Shown piece after piece: positions 45,031 through 55,307 of a stretch of DNA of 64,000 nucleotides (the stretch's first letter is position 1; each line of letters starts with the position of its first letter). The translations under genes and the position numbers were made by a program. The stretch spans positions 124,001 to 188,000 of the forward strand of contig NZ_AOLN01000001.1 in assembly GCF_000337815.1 (NCBI RefSeq), in the 5' to 3' direction. Source of the stretch: Haloferax mucosum ATCC BAA-1512. Lineage in GTDB: Archaea > Halobacteriota > Halobacteria > Halobacteriales > Haloferacaceae. The notes under the pieces were generated by a model, which did not search any database, was not told the DNA's origin, and saw only the letters and a list, made by a program, of their open reading frames with translations.

Positions 45031-47427
45031 ATGACGTCGTTCCAGTCGACACTCGGTGACGAGCCGGGGATCGCAGAGGAGTTGGCCAAGGGCCAGCGGG
45101 AGATCTCCATCGCCGAGTTCTTCGAGAAGAACAAGCACATGCTGGGCTTCGACAGCGGAGCCCGCGGGTTGGTCACCGCCGTCAAAGAGGCGGTTGACAA
45201 CGCGCTCGACGCCACGGAGGAAGCGGGCATCCAGCCCGACATCTACGTGGAAATCGCCGAGGCGGGCGACTACTACCGCCTCGTTATCGAAGACAACGGG
45301 CCGGGCATCACGAAAGAACAGTTGCCCAAAGTGTTCGGGAAGCTCCTCTACGGTTCTCGCTTCCACGCACGCGAACAGTCCCGTGGCCAGCAGGGTATCG
45401 GTATCTCAGCGGCCGTCCTCTACTCGCAACTGACGAGCGGAAAGCCCGCGAAGGTGACGAGTCGCACACAGGGCGCAGAAGACGCCGAGTACTTCGAACT
45501 CGTCATCAACACGGACCAGAACGAACCCGAGATTCGCACGGAGAAGACGACCTCGTGGGACCGCCCCCACGGAACGCGAATCGAGTTGGAGATGGAAGCG
45601 AACATGCGCGCACGCCAGCAACTTCACGACTACATTCTCCACACCGCGGTCGTGAACCCACACGCGCGACTCGAACTCCGCGAACCCGGACTCGACGAAC
45701 CGCTGAAGTTCGAGCGGGCGACCGACCAACTCCCGGAACAGACGACCGAAATCCGCCCGCATCCTCACGGCGTCGAGCTCGGGACGCTCTTGAAGATGCT
45801 CACGGCGACCGAATCGTACTCTATCTCCGGATTTCTCCAAGAGGAGTTCACACGGGTCGGTTCGAAGACTTCCAGTAAGATTCACGACGCCTTCCGCGAC
45901 CGGCACTTCGGCCGCGAGATGACGTGGCGAACGCCCGCTTCGACCGACGCCGACGAACTCGTCGCGGTCGTCGAAGACGCCGTCGCCAACAAGGGCAAAG
46001 ACGCCACGGCGGCGTTCGCCGAGGAACTGGTCGAGACTGTCGTCGGCAAGGACCGAATCGCACACGAGGAACTGCTCACCATCGTCGGCAACGTCTCCGA
46101 ATCGGTCGGCGACGAGACCGACACGTCGTTCGGCGATACCGTCCAGTCGAACGTCGTAGAAGCGCTGTGGCCCGTTCTCACCGACGACCGCGAGGACGAC
46201 GTGTACGCCATCATCGACGACGTGACGACCACGCAGAAAGACGACGCCGGGAAACTGTCGATGGCGCGGTCTATCGCCACGCAGTTCGCCGAGACGACCG
46301 GTCCGGCAGACCGCGCGCCCCGCGGTGACATCGCGGAGTTCGTCTCGTGGGCCGCCGAGCGAACCAAAGAACGCGAAGACGAGACCTACGGCGAGACGGC
46401 CCGCGAGAAGATCGTCGATGCCATCTGGTCGCGCATGCGAACCGTCGGCGACGACGTCCCCAACGTCCGCGACGTAGCGGACGACCGCGACCTCGCCCGC
46501 GACCTGCTCGACGCGATGCGCGAGACGGACATCCTCGCGCCGCCGACCGATTGCCTATCGCCAATCTCTGCAGAACTCGTCGAAGCGGGCCTGAAAAAGG
46601 AGTTCGACGCCGATTTCTACGCGGCCGCGACCCGTGACGCCGAAGTTCACGGCGGCGACCCGTTCATCGTCGAAGCCGGAATTGCCTACGGCGGCGAACT
46701 CAAATCCGAGGGGAGCATCGACCTGCTCCGGTTTGCCAACCGCGTCCCCCTCGTCTACCAGCAGGGCGCGTGTACTATCACGCACGTCGTCAAGGATATC
46801 GGCTGGCGAAACTACAACCTCGACCAACCGGGCGGAAGTGGCATGCCGAGCGGTCCGGCGGTGTTGATGGTTCACGTCGCGTCCACGAACGTTCCGTTCA
46901 CGAGCGAGTCCAAGGACGCACTCGCCGACGTTCCGGCGATTCAAGACGAGGTCGAACTCGCAATCCGCGAGGCGGCCCGCGAACTCAAATCCTACCTTTC
47001 GAAGCGCCGGTCGCTCCAGAAACGCCGCAAGAAACAGGACGTACTCGGCCGCATCCTCCCGCAGATGGCGACGAAGCTCTCGGAGGTCACCGAGCGAAAC
47101 GAACCGAACATCGACGGCGCGCTCGCTCGCATCATGAACAACGTAAGTATCGAACGAACCGTCGAAGACGGGTCGGTCACACTCACGGTGAAGAACTATT
47201 CGAGCACCAACGAGTCGCCCGATATCACGGATATTGTCTCCGCCGAACCGCAGGGACTCAACGGCGAAGCGTCCGTCGTTGACCTCGACGGCGAGTGGTT
47301 CGTCAAGTGGAACCCCGAGGTGTCGTCCGGCGAGACGGCGACACTCACGTATTCGGTCGCACAGGACGCGTCGTTCGACATCAACGTGGACGGCGTCGAG
47401 ACTGAGAAACTCACGGTGAACGTATAA
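45031..47427 (+). CDS. top6B: Type IIB DNA topoisomerase VI subunit B
   Basis: 798 residues. The start [22 protein letters not shown] agrees with the family. GHKL ATPase motifs: [13 protein letters not shown] (N box), EDNGPGI, and a lid [32 protein letters not shown] helix-two-turn-helix and transducer domain follow, then a C-terminal Ig-like beta domain (about 715-798) with acidic residues. It uses ATP to open DNA gates in Top6A. Divergent from gyrB across 253 bases, and coupled to top6A by a one-base overlap (TAATG). Confidence 0.97.
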   Translation: MTSFQSTLGDEPGIAEELAKGQREISIAEFFEKNKHMLGFDSGARGLVTAVKEAVDNALDATEEAGIQPDIYVEIAEAGDYYRLVIEDNGPGITKEQLPKVFGKLLYGSRFHAREQSRGQQGIGISAAVLYSQLTSGKPAKVTSRTQGAEDAEYFELVINTDQNEPEIRTEKTTSWDRPHGTRIELEMEANMRARQQLHDYILHTAVVNPHARLELREPGLDEPLKFERATDQLPEQTTEIRPHPHGVELGTLLKMLTATESYSISGFLQEEFTRVGSKTSSKIHDAFRDRHFGREMTWRTPASTDADELVAVVEDAVANKGKDATAAFAEELVETVVGKDRIAHEELLTIVGNVSESVGDETDTSFGDTVQSNVVEALWPVLTDDREDDVYAIIDDVTTTQKDDAGKLSMARSIATQFAETTGPADRAPRGDIAEFVSWAAERTKEREDETYGETAREKIVDAIWSRMRTVGDDVPNVRDVADDRDLARDLLDAMRETDILAPPTDCLSPISAELVEAGLKKEFDADFYAAATRDAEVHGGDPFIVEAGIAYGGELKSEGSIDLLRFANRVPLVYQQGACTITHVVKDIGWRNYNLDQPGGSGMPSGPAVLMVHVASTNVPFTSESKDALADVPAIQDEVELAIREAARELKSYLSKRRSLQKRRKKQDVLGRILPQMATKLSEVTERNEPNIDGALARIMNNVSIERTVEDGSVTLTVKNYSSTNESPDITDIVSAEPQGLNGEASVVDLDGEWFVKWNPEVSSGETATLTYSVAQDASFDINVDGVETEKLTVNV

Positions 47428-48527
47428 TGGCATCCGACTCGAAAACGCCCGAAGAAGTCGCCCGCGAACGACTCATCGACCTCGCGGCGGAGTTTTACGA
47501 CCAGTTCGACGCGGGGGAGATTCCGGAGATGACGCTCCCGACGCGGACGAAAAGCAACATCGAGTACGACGAAGACTCGAACGTCTGGGTCTACGGCGAC
47601 CGAACCTCGACGCGCTCGGCCAACAGCGTCCGCGGCGCGCGAAAGCTTCTGAAGGCCGCCTACACCATCGAGTTCCTCGCGCGGCAACTCGAAGAAGACC
47701 GGTCGTCTACCCTGCGTGAACTCTACTATCTCTCCGAATCGTGGGACGCAGAGGAGGCGCACTTCACGGGACAGGACGAATCGAACCAACTCATCGAAGA
47801 CCTCGAAATCGTCTCGGAGGTCACCCGCGAGGACTTCCACATGCGCCCCGAGGAGTCCGGTGCGACGCTCATGGGACCGCTCGAACTCCGCGAGCAGACG
47901 CGCCGCGGCGAACGCGACATCCACTGTCAGATGGACGTCGGCGAGGGCGGGTACCAGATTCCGAACAACCCGGATACGATAGAGTTCCTCGACCACGACA
48001 TCGACTTCGTGCTCTGTGTCGAGACCGGTGGGATGCGCGACCGGTTGGTCGAAAACGGCTTCGACGACGAGTACAACGTTCTCGTCGTCCACCTGAAGGG
48101 CCAACCGGCGCGTGCGACCCGTCGTATCACGAAGCGCCTCCACGACGAACTCGACCTGCCGGTCGTCGTCTTCACAGACGGTGACCCGTGGTCCTACCGC
48201 ATTTTCGGCTCTGTCGCCTACGGCTCTATCAAATCGGCGCACCTCTCGGAGTACCTTGCGACGCCCGAAGCGAAGTTCGTCGGCATCCAGCCACAGGACA
48301 TCGTGGACTACGACCTGCCGACAGACCCGCTCGCGGATTCGGACATCAACGCGCTCCAGTCCGAACTCGAAGACCCGCGCTTTATGACCGACTACTGGAA
48401 AGAGCAAATCGAACTCCAACTCGACATCGGCAAGAAGGCCGAACAGCAGGCGCTCGCGGCCCGCGGTCTCGACTTCGTGACAGAAGAGTACCTCCCGACC
48501 CGTCTCGACGAGATGGGTATCATCTGA
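47427..48527 (+). CDS. top6A: Type IIB DNA topoisomerase VI subunit A (Spo11 homologue)
   Basis: 366 residues. The catalytic tyrosine is Tyr101, second of the pair in [11 protein letters not shown]. The TOPRIM metal site is [11 protein letters not shown] and [11 protein letters not shown]. Two copies with two Top6B form the enzyme that relaxes and decatenates DNA. Spo11 shares this fold. The gene starts in the stop codon of top6B, so the subunits are made together in fixed proportion. Confidence 0.97.
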   Translation: MASDSKTPEEVARERLIDLAAEFYDQFDAGEIPEMTLPTRTKSNIEYDEDSNVWVYGDRTSTRSANSVRGARKLLKAAYTIEFLARQLEEDRSSTLRELYYLSESWDAEEAHFTGQDESNQLIEDLEIVSEVTREDFHMRPEESGATLMGPLELREQTRRGERDIHCQMDVGEGGYQIPNNPDTIEFLDHDIDFVLCVETGGMRDRLVENGFDDEYNVLVVHLKGQPARATRRITKRLHDELDLPVVVFTDGDPWSYRIFGSVAYGSIKSAHLSEYLATPEAKFVGIQPQDIVDYDLPTDPLADSDINALQSELEDPRFMTDYWKEQIELQLDIGKKAEQQALAARGLDFVTEEYLPTRLDEMGII

Positions 48528-48583
48528 GGCGGCTGACCCGGCGAACGAGCGGTCGGTTCGTCCCGCTTTCGGCTCGATTCGGT

Positions 48584-48592
48584 GTTTCTTTT
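48584..48592 (+). terminator. T-rich stretch after top6A, possible terminator
   Basis: TTTCTTTT about 60 bases after the top6A stop and just before the opposite-strand hydrolase gene's 3' end. Suits an archaeal U-rich terminator; no hairpin. Confidence 0.3.
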
Positions 48593-48596
48593 GAGG

Positions 48597-49430
48597 TTAG
48601 GGATACAGTCCGTCACCGCGGAACCCGTCGAAAAACCGTCTGACGATGCCGTTTAGCTCTCGCGGCTCGCTCACTGCGAGGTCGTGACCGACGCCCTTGA
48701 ACAGCGCGAGGGTCCCGTCGTCGATGCCGGCTTTGGTCTCGCGGAGTCGCGGGACCGGGAATAGTCGGTCGGCGTCGCCCGCGGCGACGAGCGTCGGCGC
48801 GTCGATACCGTCCAGCACGTCGCGCGAATCGTGTTCGAGACAGGCGGTACAGGAGACGACCGCATCCGCAGGAACGACGGGTCTGAAGTCCACGAACCGC
48901 CCGGCGAGTCCGAGGAACGTCGGCGCGAGTTTCTGTTCGTAGCCGGTGGCGGCTTCGCGCTCCATCTCGGCGACGGCCTCGGCCCACTTTCCTTTGCCGG
49001 CCAAGTTCCGCCAGCGCCGCAGTGCGTTTTCGCCGTGGCCACCGAGTCGAGTCGCGGCCGAGACGAGCGCCACGGAATCGACGTAATCGCCGTAATCGGC
49101 GGCGAGGTACTGTGCGACGAGACCGCCCATCGAGACGCCGATAACGTCCACCGGCCACAGGTCGTGTTCGTCGATGACGGTGGCGTAGCCGGCGGCCATG
49201 TCGCGGGTGGACGTGCCGACCGGCAGGTGTTGCGAGCGGCCGACGACCCAGACGTCGCGGTCGGAGAACTCACGGAACAGACCGCTCAGAACCATCGCAG
49301 TCCCGCGGCTCGGAGCGGTTCGCTGGAACGCGTCGGAGAGACCGGGAAGCACGAAAACCGGGTCGGCGTCGGCGTCGCCGAAGCGGTAGTAGGGACGTCG
49401 GCCGTCGAGCATGCCGTAGTCGAGGTCCAT
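48597..49430 (-). CDS. Alpha/beta hydrolase
   Basis: 277 residues. The nucleophile is the Ser in VIGVSMGGLVAQYLA. The oxyanion region is FVLPGLSDAF; a candidate Asp is AAGDADRLFPV, and the His is KGVGHDLAVSEP. The cap region is about residues 145-205. The layout is that of small-molecule esterases or hydrolases such as homoserine-acetyltransferase-like proteins; substrate unknown. It converges with top6A. Confidence 0.88.
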   Translation of the reverse strand: MDLDYGMLDGRRPYYRFGDADADPVFVLPGLSDAFQRTAPSRGTAMVLSGLFREFSDRDVWVVGRSQHLPVGTSTRDMAAGYATVIDEHDLWPVDVIGVSMGGLVAQYLAADYGDYVDSVALVSAATRLGGHGENALRRWRNLAGKGKWAEAVAEMEREAATGYEQKLAPTFLGLAGRFVDFRPVVPADAVVSCTACLEHDSRDVLDGIDAPTLVAAGDADRLFPVPRLRETKAGIDDGTLALFKGVGHDLAVSEPRELNGIVRRFFDGFRGDGLYP

Positions 49431-49493
49431 ACTCCAAGTGATGGCCTGACGAAAGAAAATCGTTCTGTCCGATTACACCGTTTTGAGAACGGT

Positions 49494-50204
49494 TCAGAGC
49501 TGTGTCGGGTCGTCGAGGACGACCGGAATCCCGCGTTTCGCCACGTCTACGACGAACGCCTCCTCGTCGGCTTCGAGAACCGGGATGGTGTCGTAGTGGA
49601 CGGGCAACACGAGGTCGGGGTCGAGCACGTCCGCGAGGTCGGCGGCTTCGTGACGGTCCATCACGACCGACCCACCGATGTTGGCGAGGAACAGCGAGAC
49701 TTCGAGGTGGCGGAACCCTTCGAGCACGTCCGAATCGCCCGGCCAGAAGACCGACCGGTCACCAATCGAGATGCGGTACGCACAGCCGAGTCCGCGCGGA
49801 TGGTACGGCTCGCCGTTCTCCCGCAGGTGAGACCCGTCGGGGTCGTTGAAGGCCGGGAGTGACCACACGTCAACTTCACCGACGGTGAGAAAGTCCTCCT
49901 CGCCGACGCGAATCGTTTCGTACGGCAGGTCTTCGACGGGAACCACGTCGCGGTCGATGTTCGCGGCATCGACGCCCTCGAAGGCGACGACGGTCGCATC
50001 CGAGTTTGCGACCTGCTCGATGGCATCAGAGTCGTAGTGGTGGTCGTGCGTGACGAGAATCAGGTCGCCGTCGCGGGCGTAATAGTCGTCGAGGACGCCG
50101 TAGCGGCCGGGGTCGAAGTAGACGACGAAACCGTCGGGCGACTCGATGCGGACGGTGGCGTAGCCGAGCCACGAAACGTCGAGGCCGTCGTGTGCGATGG
50201 TCAT
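49494..50204 (-). CDS. Metallo-beta-lactamase-fold hydrolase (UlaG-like)
   Basis: 236 residues from ATG 50204. The metal motif is THDHHYD; further ligands are FWPGDSDV and LPVHYDT in the expected order. This is the short UlaG-like subfamily, some of which act on lactones or nucleotides. The substrate is unknown. The A-rich CTGAAAAACACG (minus strand TTTTTC) about 28 bases upstream supports the start. Confidence 0.88.
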   Translation of the reverse strand: MTIAHDGLDVSWLGYATVRIESPDGFVVYFDPGRYGVLDDYYARDGDLILVTHDHHYDSDAIEQVANSDATVVAFEGVDAANIDRDVVPVEDLPYETIRVGEEDFLTVGEVDVWSLPAFNDPDGSHLRENGEPYHPRGLGCAYRISIGDRSVFWPGDSDVLEGFRHLEVSLFLANIGGSVVMDRHEAADLADVLDPDLVLPVHYDTIPVLEADEEAFVVDVAKRGIPVVLDDPTQL

Positions 50205-50270
50205 AGCTGGTGAGAGGCCCTGCCGACTGAAAAACACGACTACTGCGACTGTGAGTCCGTTCGTTTCACC

Positions 50271-52028
50271 CTACTGCGACTCGGCGAGTCGCTCCACGCG
50301 CGTCAGCGAATCCGCCGTGTCAGCGGTCTTGTCCGCCCGCACGGAGACGAACCGCGGGAACCGAAGCGCGTACCCCGACGAGTACGTCGGCGACGCCTGA
50401 ATCTCCTCGTAGCCGACTTCGAAGACGACAGACGGGCGAATATCGACCTCTTTGCCCGATTCACGCTCGATTTCGGGTTCGAGCAGTTCGGTCAGTTCGA
50501 CTAACTCTTCGTCTGTGATGCCGGTCGCAACCTTACCGATGGTTTCGAACTCATCGTCGTCCGACTCAGATTCGACGCGGGCCGAAAGCAGGAACGTGCC
50601 GAGATACTTCGCGCGACGGCCTTCGCCCCACTCCGCGCCCGTCACCACGAGGTCTAACGTCTCCACGTCGGGTTTTCGCTTCAGCCAGTGTTTCCCGCGG
50701 TCGCCCGGCGAGTAGGTCGCTTCGGGATTTTTCAGCATAATCCCCTCGTGGCCGGATTCGAGCGCGTCGGATTCGTACGCGGCGATTTCGTCGGGGTCGT
50801 CCGTAAGAAGCAAGTCGGATACGGCGTCCGAATCGCTCCCGAGGACTGTCGACAGTCGGTCGTGTCGCGTCGTGAGCGGTTCGTTCAAGAGGTCGTCGCC
50901 GGCGGCGTGCAGGCAGTCGAACGCCCGGAGTTCGACGCGGACTTCCTCGCGCATTCGGCCCACGTCGTGTTTACGGCGGAACCGGCGCAAAATCTCCTGA
51001 AACGGGAGCGGTTCGCCGTCGTCGTCCATGGCGACCACTTCGCCGTCAAGGATGACCGGTTCGTCAACCGCGTCCGCGACGAACTCGACAACTTCCGGAA
51101 GCGCGCCCGTCACGTCCTCCATGTTCCGCGAGAACAACGACACGTCGCCCTCGTCGTCGCGGTGGACCTGCACGCGCGCGCCGTCGAACTTCGTCTCGAC
51201 CGCCGCGGTTTCCCACTCGTCGAGCGCGTCGGCGGCGGTCCCCGCCTGCGCCAGCATCGCCTGTACGGGGCGGCCGACTTCGAGGCGGACCTCGTCGAGA
51301 CCGGACTCGGCCTCATCGCGGGTCACTTCGGCGACCATGCCGTAGTCGTTCGAGACCTGTAGCGCGCGGGCGACGGCGGCGATAGCCTCGTCGCGGCGGT
51401 CACGGGCGGCCGTCTCGGTCTCCGAATCCGCGTCGTCGTCGCGGATTGCGGCGGCGTCAGCGTCGGTGACGAGGAACGCCTCTGCGATTGCGTCGCGGAC
51501 AGTCCCTTCGCCGACACCGATACGCATCTCGGAGAGGACGAGTCGCGCGAGGAACCGCGCCTCGTCGGAGTCGGTTCGGTTGAACAGTCCGTAGAGCGTT
51601 TTGAGCTTGGTTTCTTCGCTCCCGGACCCCGAGGCGGCGGCGAGCGCGCGCAGTTCGGAATCGACTTCGGCGACGGTCAGAGTCTCTCGTCCGCCGGCGC
51701 CGAACGCGGCAAGACCGCGTTGGCCGCCGAAGTCGTAACTCGCGGCGACGGCACCGATTTCGCCGCGGTCGGCGAGCCGGGTTTCCACGTCGTCGGCAGA
51801 GACGTTCGTGCCGGCCGCGCGAGCGATTGCTTCGTGGCAGAGTCGCGGGCCGATATCGAGTGTGGTCGAGTCCCACGCGGGAAAGACGCGGCCTTGGACG
51901 AAGCGGGCGACCGTCGGGAGGTCGTCGTCCGCGTCGCAAAAGAGGTCAGCCAACAGCGAGATGACGGCGAGGTCCGCGCTCTCGGCTTCGATTTCGGCGG
52001 CGCGGGAAGCGAACTCGGCGAACTCCAT
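50271..52028 (-). CDS. ligA: ATP-dependent DNA ligase
   Basis: 585 residues. The adenylated lysine is Lys280 in ETKFDGARVQVH. Later motifs are VILDGEVVA, HEGIMLKNPEATY and GKHWLKRKP (motif V), followed by an OB-fold domain. The N-terminal 200 residues are the alpha-helical DNA-binding domain of replicative archaeal ligases. It seals nicks at Okazaki fragments and in repair using ATP. Haloarchaea often also have an NAD-dependent ligase elsewhere; none is in this window. The TATA-like TTTTGC near 52050 precedes the ATG. Confidence 0.97.
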   Translation of the reverse strand: MEFAEFASRAAEIEAESADLAVISLLADLFCDADDDLPTVARFVQGRVFPAWDSTTLDIGPRLCHEAIARAAGTNVSADDVETRLADRGEIGAVAASYDFGGQRGLAAFGAGGRETLTVAEVDSELRALAAASGSGSEETKLKTLYGLFNRTDSDEARFLARLVLSEMRIGVGEGTVRDAIAEAFLVTDADAAAIRDDDADSETETAARDRRDEAIAAVARALQVSNDYGMVAEVTRDEAESGLDEVRLEVGRPVQAMLAQAGTAADALDEWETAAVETKFDGARVQVHRDDEGDVSLFSRNMEDVTGALPEVVEFVADAVDEPVILDGEVVAMDDDGEPLPFQEILRRFRRKHDVGRMREEVRVELRAFDCLHAAGDDLLNEPLTTRHDRLSTVLGSDSDAVSDLLLTDDPDEIAAYESDALESGHEGIMLKNPEATYSPGDRGKHWLKRKPDVETLDLVVTGAEWGEGRRAKYLGTFLLSARVESESDDDEFETIGKVATGITDEELVELTELLEPEIERESGKEVDIRPSVVFEVGYEEIQASPTYSSGYALRFPRFVSVRADKTADTADSLTRVERLAESQ

Positions 52029-52146
52029 CGACGCAGACTATCGCCGCCCGGAGCAAAAGCGTCTCGACAGTCGTCGGGCGTGTGATTCGCTGTCGAACGA
52101 CTCCCTTGCCGGGAAGTTCAAGAGTCTTGCCGCTCGAACGGCGGGT

Positions 52147-53676
52147 ATGAGCGACGACCTCGCAGAGCGCGTTGAAGACGTGCTCGCGGTCGACGCGGCC
52201 GAGTTCGAAGCACAAGCGAACGCCGACGCCGACGTTCTCAAGCGCGAACTGCGCGAGGGAACCTTCGACAACCACCAGTCGATTGTCGGGTTGGAGTACG
52301 AGTTTTACGCCGTCTCCGACGGCCGATGGTCCGCGAGCGAAGACGACGTACACGCGCTTATGCGGGTCCCACGGCGACTGCTCGGACTCATGGGCTTCGA
52401 AAAGGAGTTGGGACTGCACAACGCCGAGATGACGACGAGTCCGCAACCGCTGAACCCCCACGGACTTCGCGCACAGGAGTCCGAGGTTCGCGCCCGCCTC
52501 GACGCCGCGCTCGATTGCGCCGCCGCCGAGGGGATGCGTCTCGTCTCCGACGGGATGTGGAGTATCCCCCCCGCCGGCGAGAGCGCCACCGAGTACCTCA
52601 CCGACTCCGTCGCCGACGACGGCGTCCGCCTCGCAACGAACATGAGCAACTCGGTTCGGTACCACGCGATGGCTAACGGCCCGACTGCGCCGCCGTCGTT
52701 TACTCTCGAAGCGCCGCACGTCTCTCTCGAAGCGGACACCGTGATGCCCGAGGCGCTCATCACGTCGATTCAACCGCACTATCAGGTACCACACGCGGCC
52801 GACCTGCCGTTTTTCTTCAATTACGCGCTCCGCATCGCCGGGCCGCTTCTCGCACTCGGTGTCAACTCGCCGTTCTTCCCGGCGGACCTCTACGACGACG
52901 AGGCGACGGCGGCGGAGATTCTCGACGACGGCTGGGACGAACACCGCATCGCCGTCTTCGAATCGGTGCTCAACTCCGGCGACCACGAGAAGGTCATGTT
53001 CCCACGTGACCTCACGACCGTCGAAGACGCCGTTGACCGTGTGGTTTCGGACTCCACGATGGTTCCGATGTCTGTCGAGCGGGGCGACCGATTCGACGAC
53101 GCGTTCGCTACGCTCCGCCGCAAACACGGCACCTACTGGCGTTGGGTCCGACCAGTGTTCGATGGGGCATCGCGCTCCTCGGCGAACGCCCGCATCGAGT
53201 TCCGTCCCATCGCGGGCCAGCCAACCGTCCGCGACTCCGTGGCGTTCCAAGCCGCCTTCGCGGGACTCATGGAACGTCTGCCTCGGCAGGACCACCCCAG
53301 CATCGACATCGCGTGGGAGACCGCCGAGAAGAACTTCTACACGGCGATGCGCGAGGGTCCCCACGGCGACATCTACTGGCTCGACGCCGACGGCGACGAA
53401 GTGTCGGGCGCGGAACTCTACGAGGACCTGCTCGTCCACGCCCGCGACGGTCTCCGACTCGCCGGGTGTTCGAAACAAGAGGCGAACTACTACCTCGAAC
53501 CCCTGCGGAAACGCGTCGAAACGGGCGTCACGCCAGCAGACTGGAAGCGCGCCCGCGTCGAGGACGCACTCGACGACGGGGCCGACTTCGAGATGGCGCT
53601 CCACAAAATGCAACGTGAGTACGTCGAACAGCAGTCAGAGACGCTTCTCGAAGGCGCGTTCGCGGACTGGTTCTAA
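52147..53676 (+). CDS. GCS2-like carboxylate-amine ligase family protein
   Basis: 509 residues. The pattern resembles glutamate-cysteine ligase family 2: IVGLEYEFYAV (metal Glu region), LGLHNAEMTTSPQPLN, AAEGMRLVSDGMWSIPP, IQPHYQVPHAADLPFFFNYALRIAGPLLALGVNSPFF, and ARIEFRPIAGQPTV (catalytic Arg). These fit ATP-dependent amide-bond formation at a carboxylate. Haloarchaea use gamma-glutamylcysteine as main thiol, but their known ligase is a separate gene, so this paralogue may join other substrates. Divergent from ligA with 118 bases between; start chosen at the family-like MSDDLAERVEDVL. Confidence 0.75.
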   Translation: MSDDLAERVEDVLAVDAAEFEAQANADADVLKRELREGTFDNHQSIVGLEYEFYAVSDGRWSASEDDVHALMRVPRRLLGLMGFEKELGLHNAEMTTSPQPLNPHGLRAQESEVRARLDAALDCAAAEGMRLVSDGMWSIPPAGESATEYLTDSVADDGVRLATNMSNSVRYHAMANGPTAPPSFTLEAPHVSLEADTVMPEALITSIQPHYQVPHAADLPFFFNYALRIAGPLLALGVNSPFFPADLYDDEATAAEILDDGWDEHRIAVFESVLNSGDHEKVMFPRDLTTVEDAVDRVVSDSTMVPMSVERGDRFDDAFATLRRKHGTYWRWVRPVFDGASRSSANARIEFRPIAGQPTVRDSVAFQAAFAGLMERLPRQDHPSIDIAWETAEKNFYTAMREGPHGDIYWLDADGDEVSGAELYEDLLVHARDGLRLAGCSKQEANYYLEPLRKRVETGVTPADWKRARVEDALDDGADFEMALHKMQREYVEQQSETLLEGAFADWF

Positions 53677-53763
53677 CGGGACCGACCCGCACGAACCTCA
53701 CGGATTGTCCTCCCACCATTTTGTCGAAGAAACAACTATTGAATCGCCCGACTAAGGCGCAGT

Positions 53764-54144
53764 ATGGTCACCCGTCGAACGACAGCGCTCGTGCAACTCG
53801 GCCTCTCGCTTTTCGCGTCGCTCTGGATGCTCCTGCTCCGGAAGATACGTCAGGACAGCGCAGACGAACAGCACGCGCCCGCTCGTTTGTCTCTCGTCGG
53901 ACTCGTCGCGGGAGGGGTCCGCGGGGTCGGCCACCTGTGGGCGGACGACCGCGATTTCTGGCAGGTTCGGACGAGTCGGCGGCGTCGTTTTTTCGCCAGT
54001 CTCGTGACGACGGCGGTCGATGTTCGGCTGTCGTCCCGTAGCGAATCGTTCAACGACAGTTTCACGCTCGGACACCTCCTCGGAGCGACCGTCTACCGAG
54101 TCTGGTTCGGTCTCCTTCGGCCGCTTCCGGAAGCAAACGGCTGA
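53764..54144 (+). CDS. Small basic protein with one hydrophobic N-terminal helix
   Basis: 126 residues. An N-terminal hydrophobic helix (ALVQLGLSLFASLWMLLL) is followed by Arg-rich, unusually basic sequence for this organism (VRTSRRRRFFASLVTTAVDVRLSSR). No domain recognised. An ACTATTGA element about 28 bases upstream could be its promoter. Could be a membrane-associated protein; weak evidence. Confidence 0.6.
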   Translation: MVTRRTTALVQLGLSLFASLWMLLLRKIRQDSADEQHAPARLSLVGLVAGGVRGVGHLWADDRDFWQVRTSRRRRFFASLVTTAVDVRLSSRSESFNDSFTLGHLLGATVYRVWFGLLRPLPEANG

Positions 54145-54266
54145 GAGACGATTGCGGGAGCCGGGACGCGGTCAGAAGCGGTGACCCACGTCGAAAACGG
54201 AGCGGCGACTGAAACGCGAGTCCCGCAGGTACGCGACGGGTGGAAACGAATAGAAAACGAGCGTGC

Positions 54267-54998
54267 CTATTCGAGGCCTTCGAAGTTCTGGTGGCGCTGG
54301 ATATCGACGCCCTCGTCGGTGACGACGGCGATGTTGATGCCGTTGCCCGACGCGAGGTCGCGTTCGACCGCGGAGCGAATCGCCTTCGTGGCGACTTGCT
54401 TTGCCTCGTCGATGCTCAGGTCGTCGGAGAACTCCTGTTCGAGCACACCGAGAGCATACTGGCTCCCGGAACCGGTGACGGTGTACTCCTCTTCGAGGAT
54501 GGAGCCTGCGGGGTCGATGCTGTAGATGTGTGCGCCGTCGTCGTCAACGCCGCCGAGGATGGGCTGGACGATGTAGAAGCCCCCGGTGCGGAGGAAGTTA
54601 CCGACGAGCGTCGAAAGCGCCTGCATGCTCATGTCCTCGCCGCGGCGGGACTCGTAGAGTCGCACTTCGGCGCGGAGCGAGCTAATGAGCGACTGGGCGG
54701 CGGAAACCGACCCAGCGATGGTCAGCGCGCCAGTCGGGTGAACCTCTTCGACCTTCTGGACGTCCTTCGAGGAGACCATCGGACCGAGGCTCGCGCGCAT
54801 GTCAGTTGCGAGGACGACGCCTTCGTCCGTCTTGATGCCGACCGTGGTCGTTCCGGTCTTCGTCTCTTTGTCACCGAGCGAGTCGGCTCGACGCTCGGCG
54901 TGGTGGAACTCGCCGAGTTCGGGGCCGTACACGTTCGAGTGGTCGCCGTTGAGCGAGTCGAGACGGCCGGAGAACTCGTCGTGAGTCGGGGTACGCAT
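54267..54998 (-). CDS. psmB: 20S proteasome beta subunit
   Basis: 243 residues from ATG 54998 (MRTPTHDEFSGRLDSLNG). The propeptide is residues 1-49; cleavage before Thr50 in KTGTTTVGIKT exposes the catalytic threonine. Lys and Asp/Ser residues of the site lie in VVLATDMRAS and SGSQYALGVLE. It forms the inner rings of the proteasome, which degrades unfolded or SAMP-tagged proteins in haloarchaea. TTTATC on the minus strand near 55025 supports the start. Confidence 0.97.
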   Translation of the reverse strand: MRTPTHDEFSGRLDSLNGDHSNVYGPELGEFHHAERRADSLGDKETKTGTTTVGIKTDEGVVLATDMRASLGPMVSSKDVQKVEEVHPTGALTIAGSVSAAQSLISSLRAEVRLYESRRGEDMSMQALSTLVGNFLRTGGFYIVQPILGGVDDDGAHIYSIDPAGSILEEEYTVTGSGSQYALGVLEQEFSDDLSIDEAKQVATKAIRSAVERDLASGNGINIAVVTDEGVDIQRHQNFEGLE

Positions 54999-55133
54999 TG
55001 TCTGCGATTGCACTTCGGCGCTGATAAATGCAACCCTTCACCTCGCCGTTGCCGGTGCTGTGCTGTCTGACGCCCGTCATCGCGGTGTCGCGTCGCTCTC
55101 GATGCGAAGAACAAAACACCTGTATGCGCCGTG

Positions 55134-55307
55134 TTACCGGCTTGCGGCGCGTTCGTAGGCTGTCCCGGTCGTCTCAACGAGACGCTGGACTGGGAGGGTC
55201 ACACCCATACGGCGGGCGGCGAGCGCGATGGGGAGCAGTGCAATGCCGGCGGCGACCGACAGTTGGTAGACGGCGAATAGGCCGTAGTGTTTCAAGCGGG
55301 GGAACAT
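55134..55307 (-). CDS. 57-residue membrane protein next to psmB
   Basis: Starts MFPRLKHYGLFAVYQLSVAAG and continues with a hydrophobic stretch (IALLPIALAARRMGV), a short polar middle and an end TAYERAASR. One membrane helix. Third-position GC is high and a TATA-like ACTTATATTG on the minus strand (55340-55349) would start a transcript a few bases before the ATG. No family recognised. The psmB promoter lies about 105 bases downstream of this gene's stop on the same strand. Confidence 0.65.
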   Translation of the reverse strand: MFPRLKHYGLFAVYQLSVAAGIALLPIALAARRMGVTLPVQRLVETTGTAYERAASR

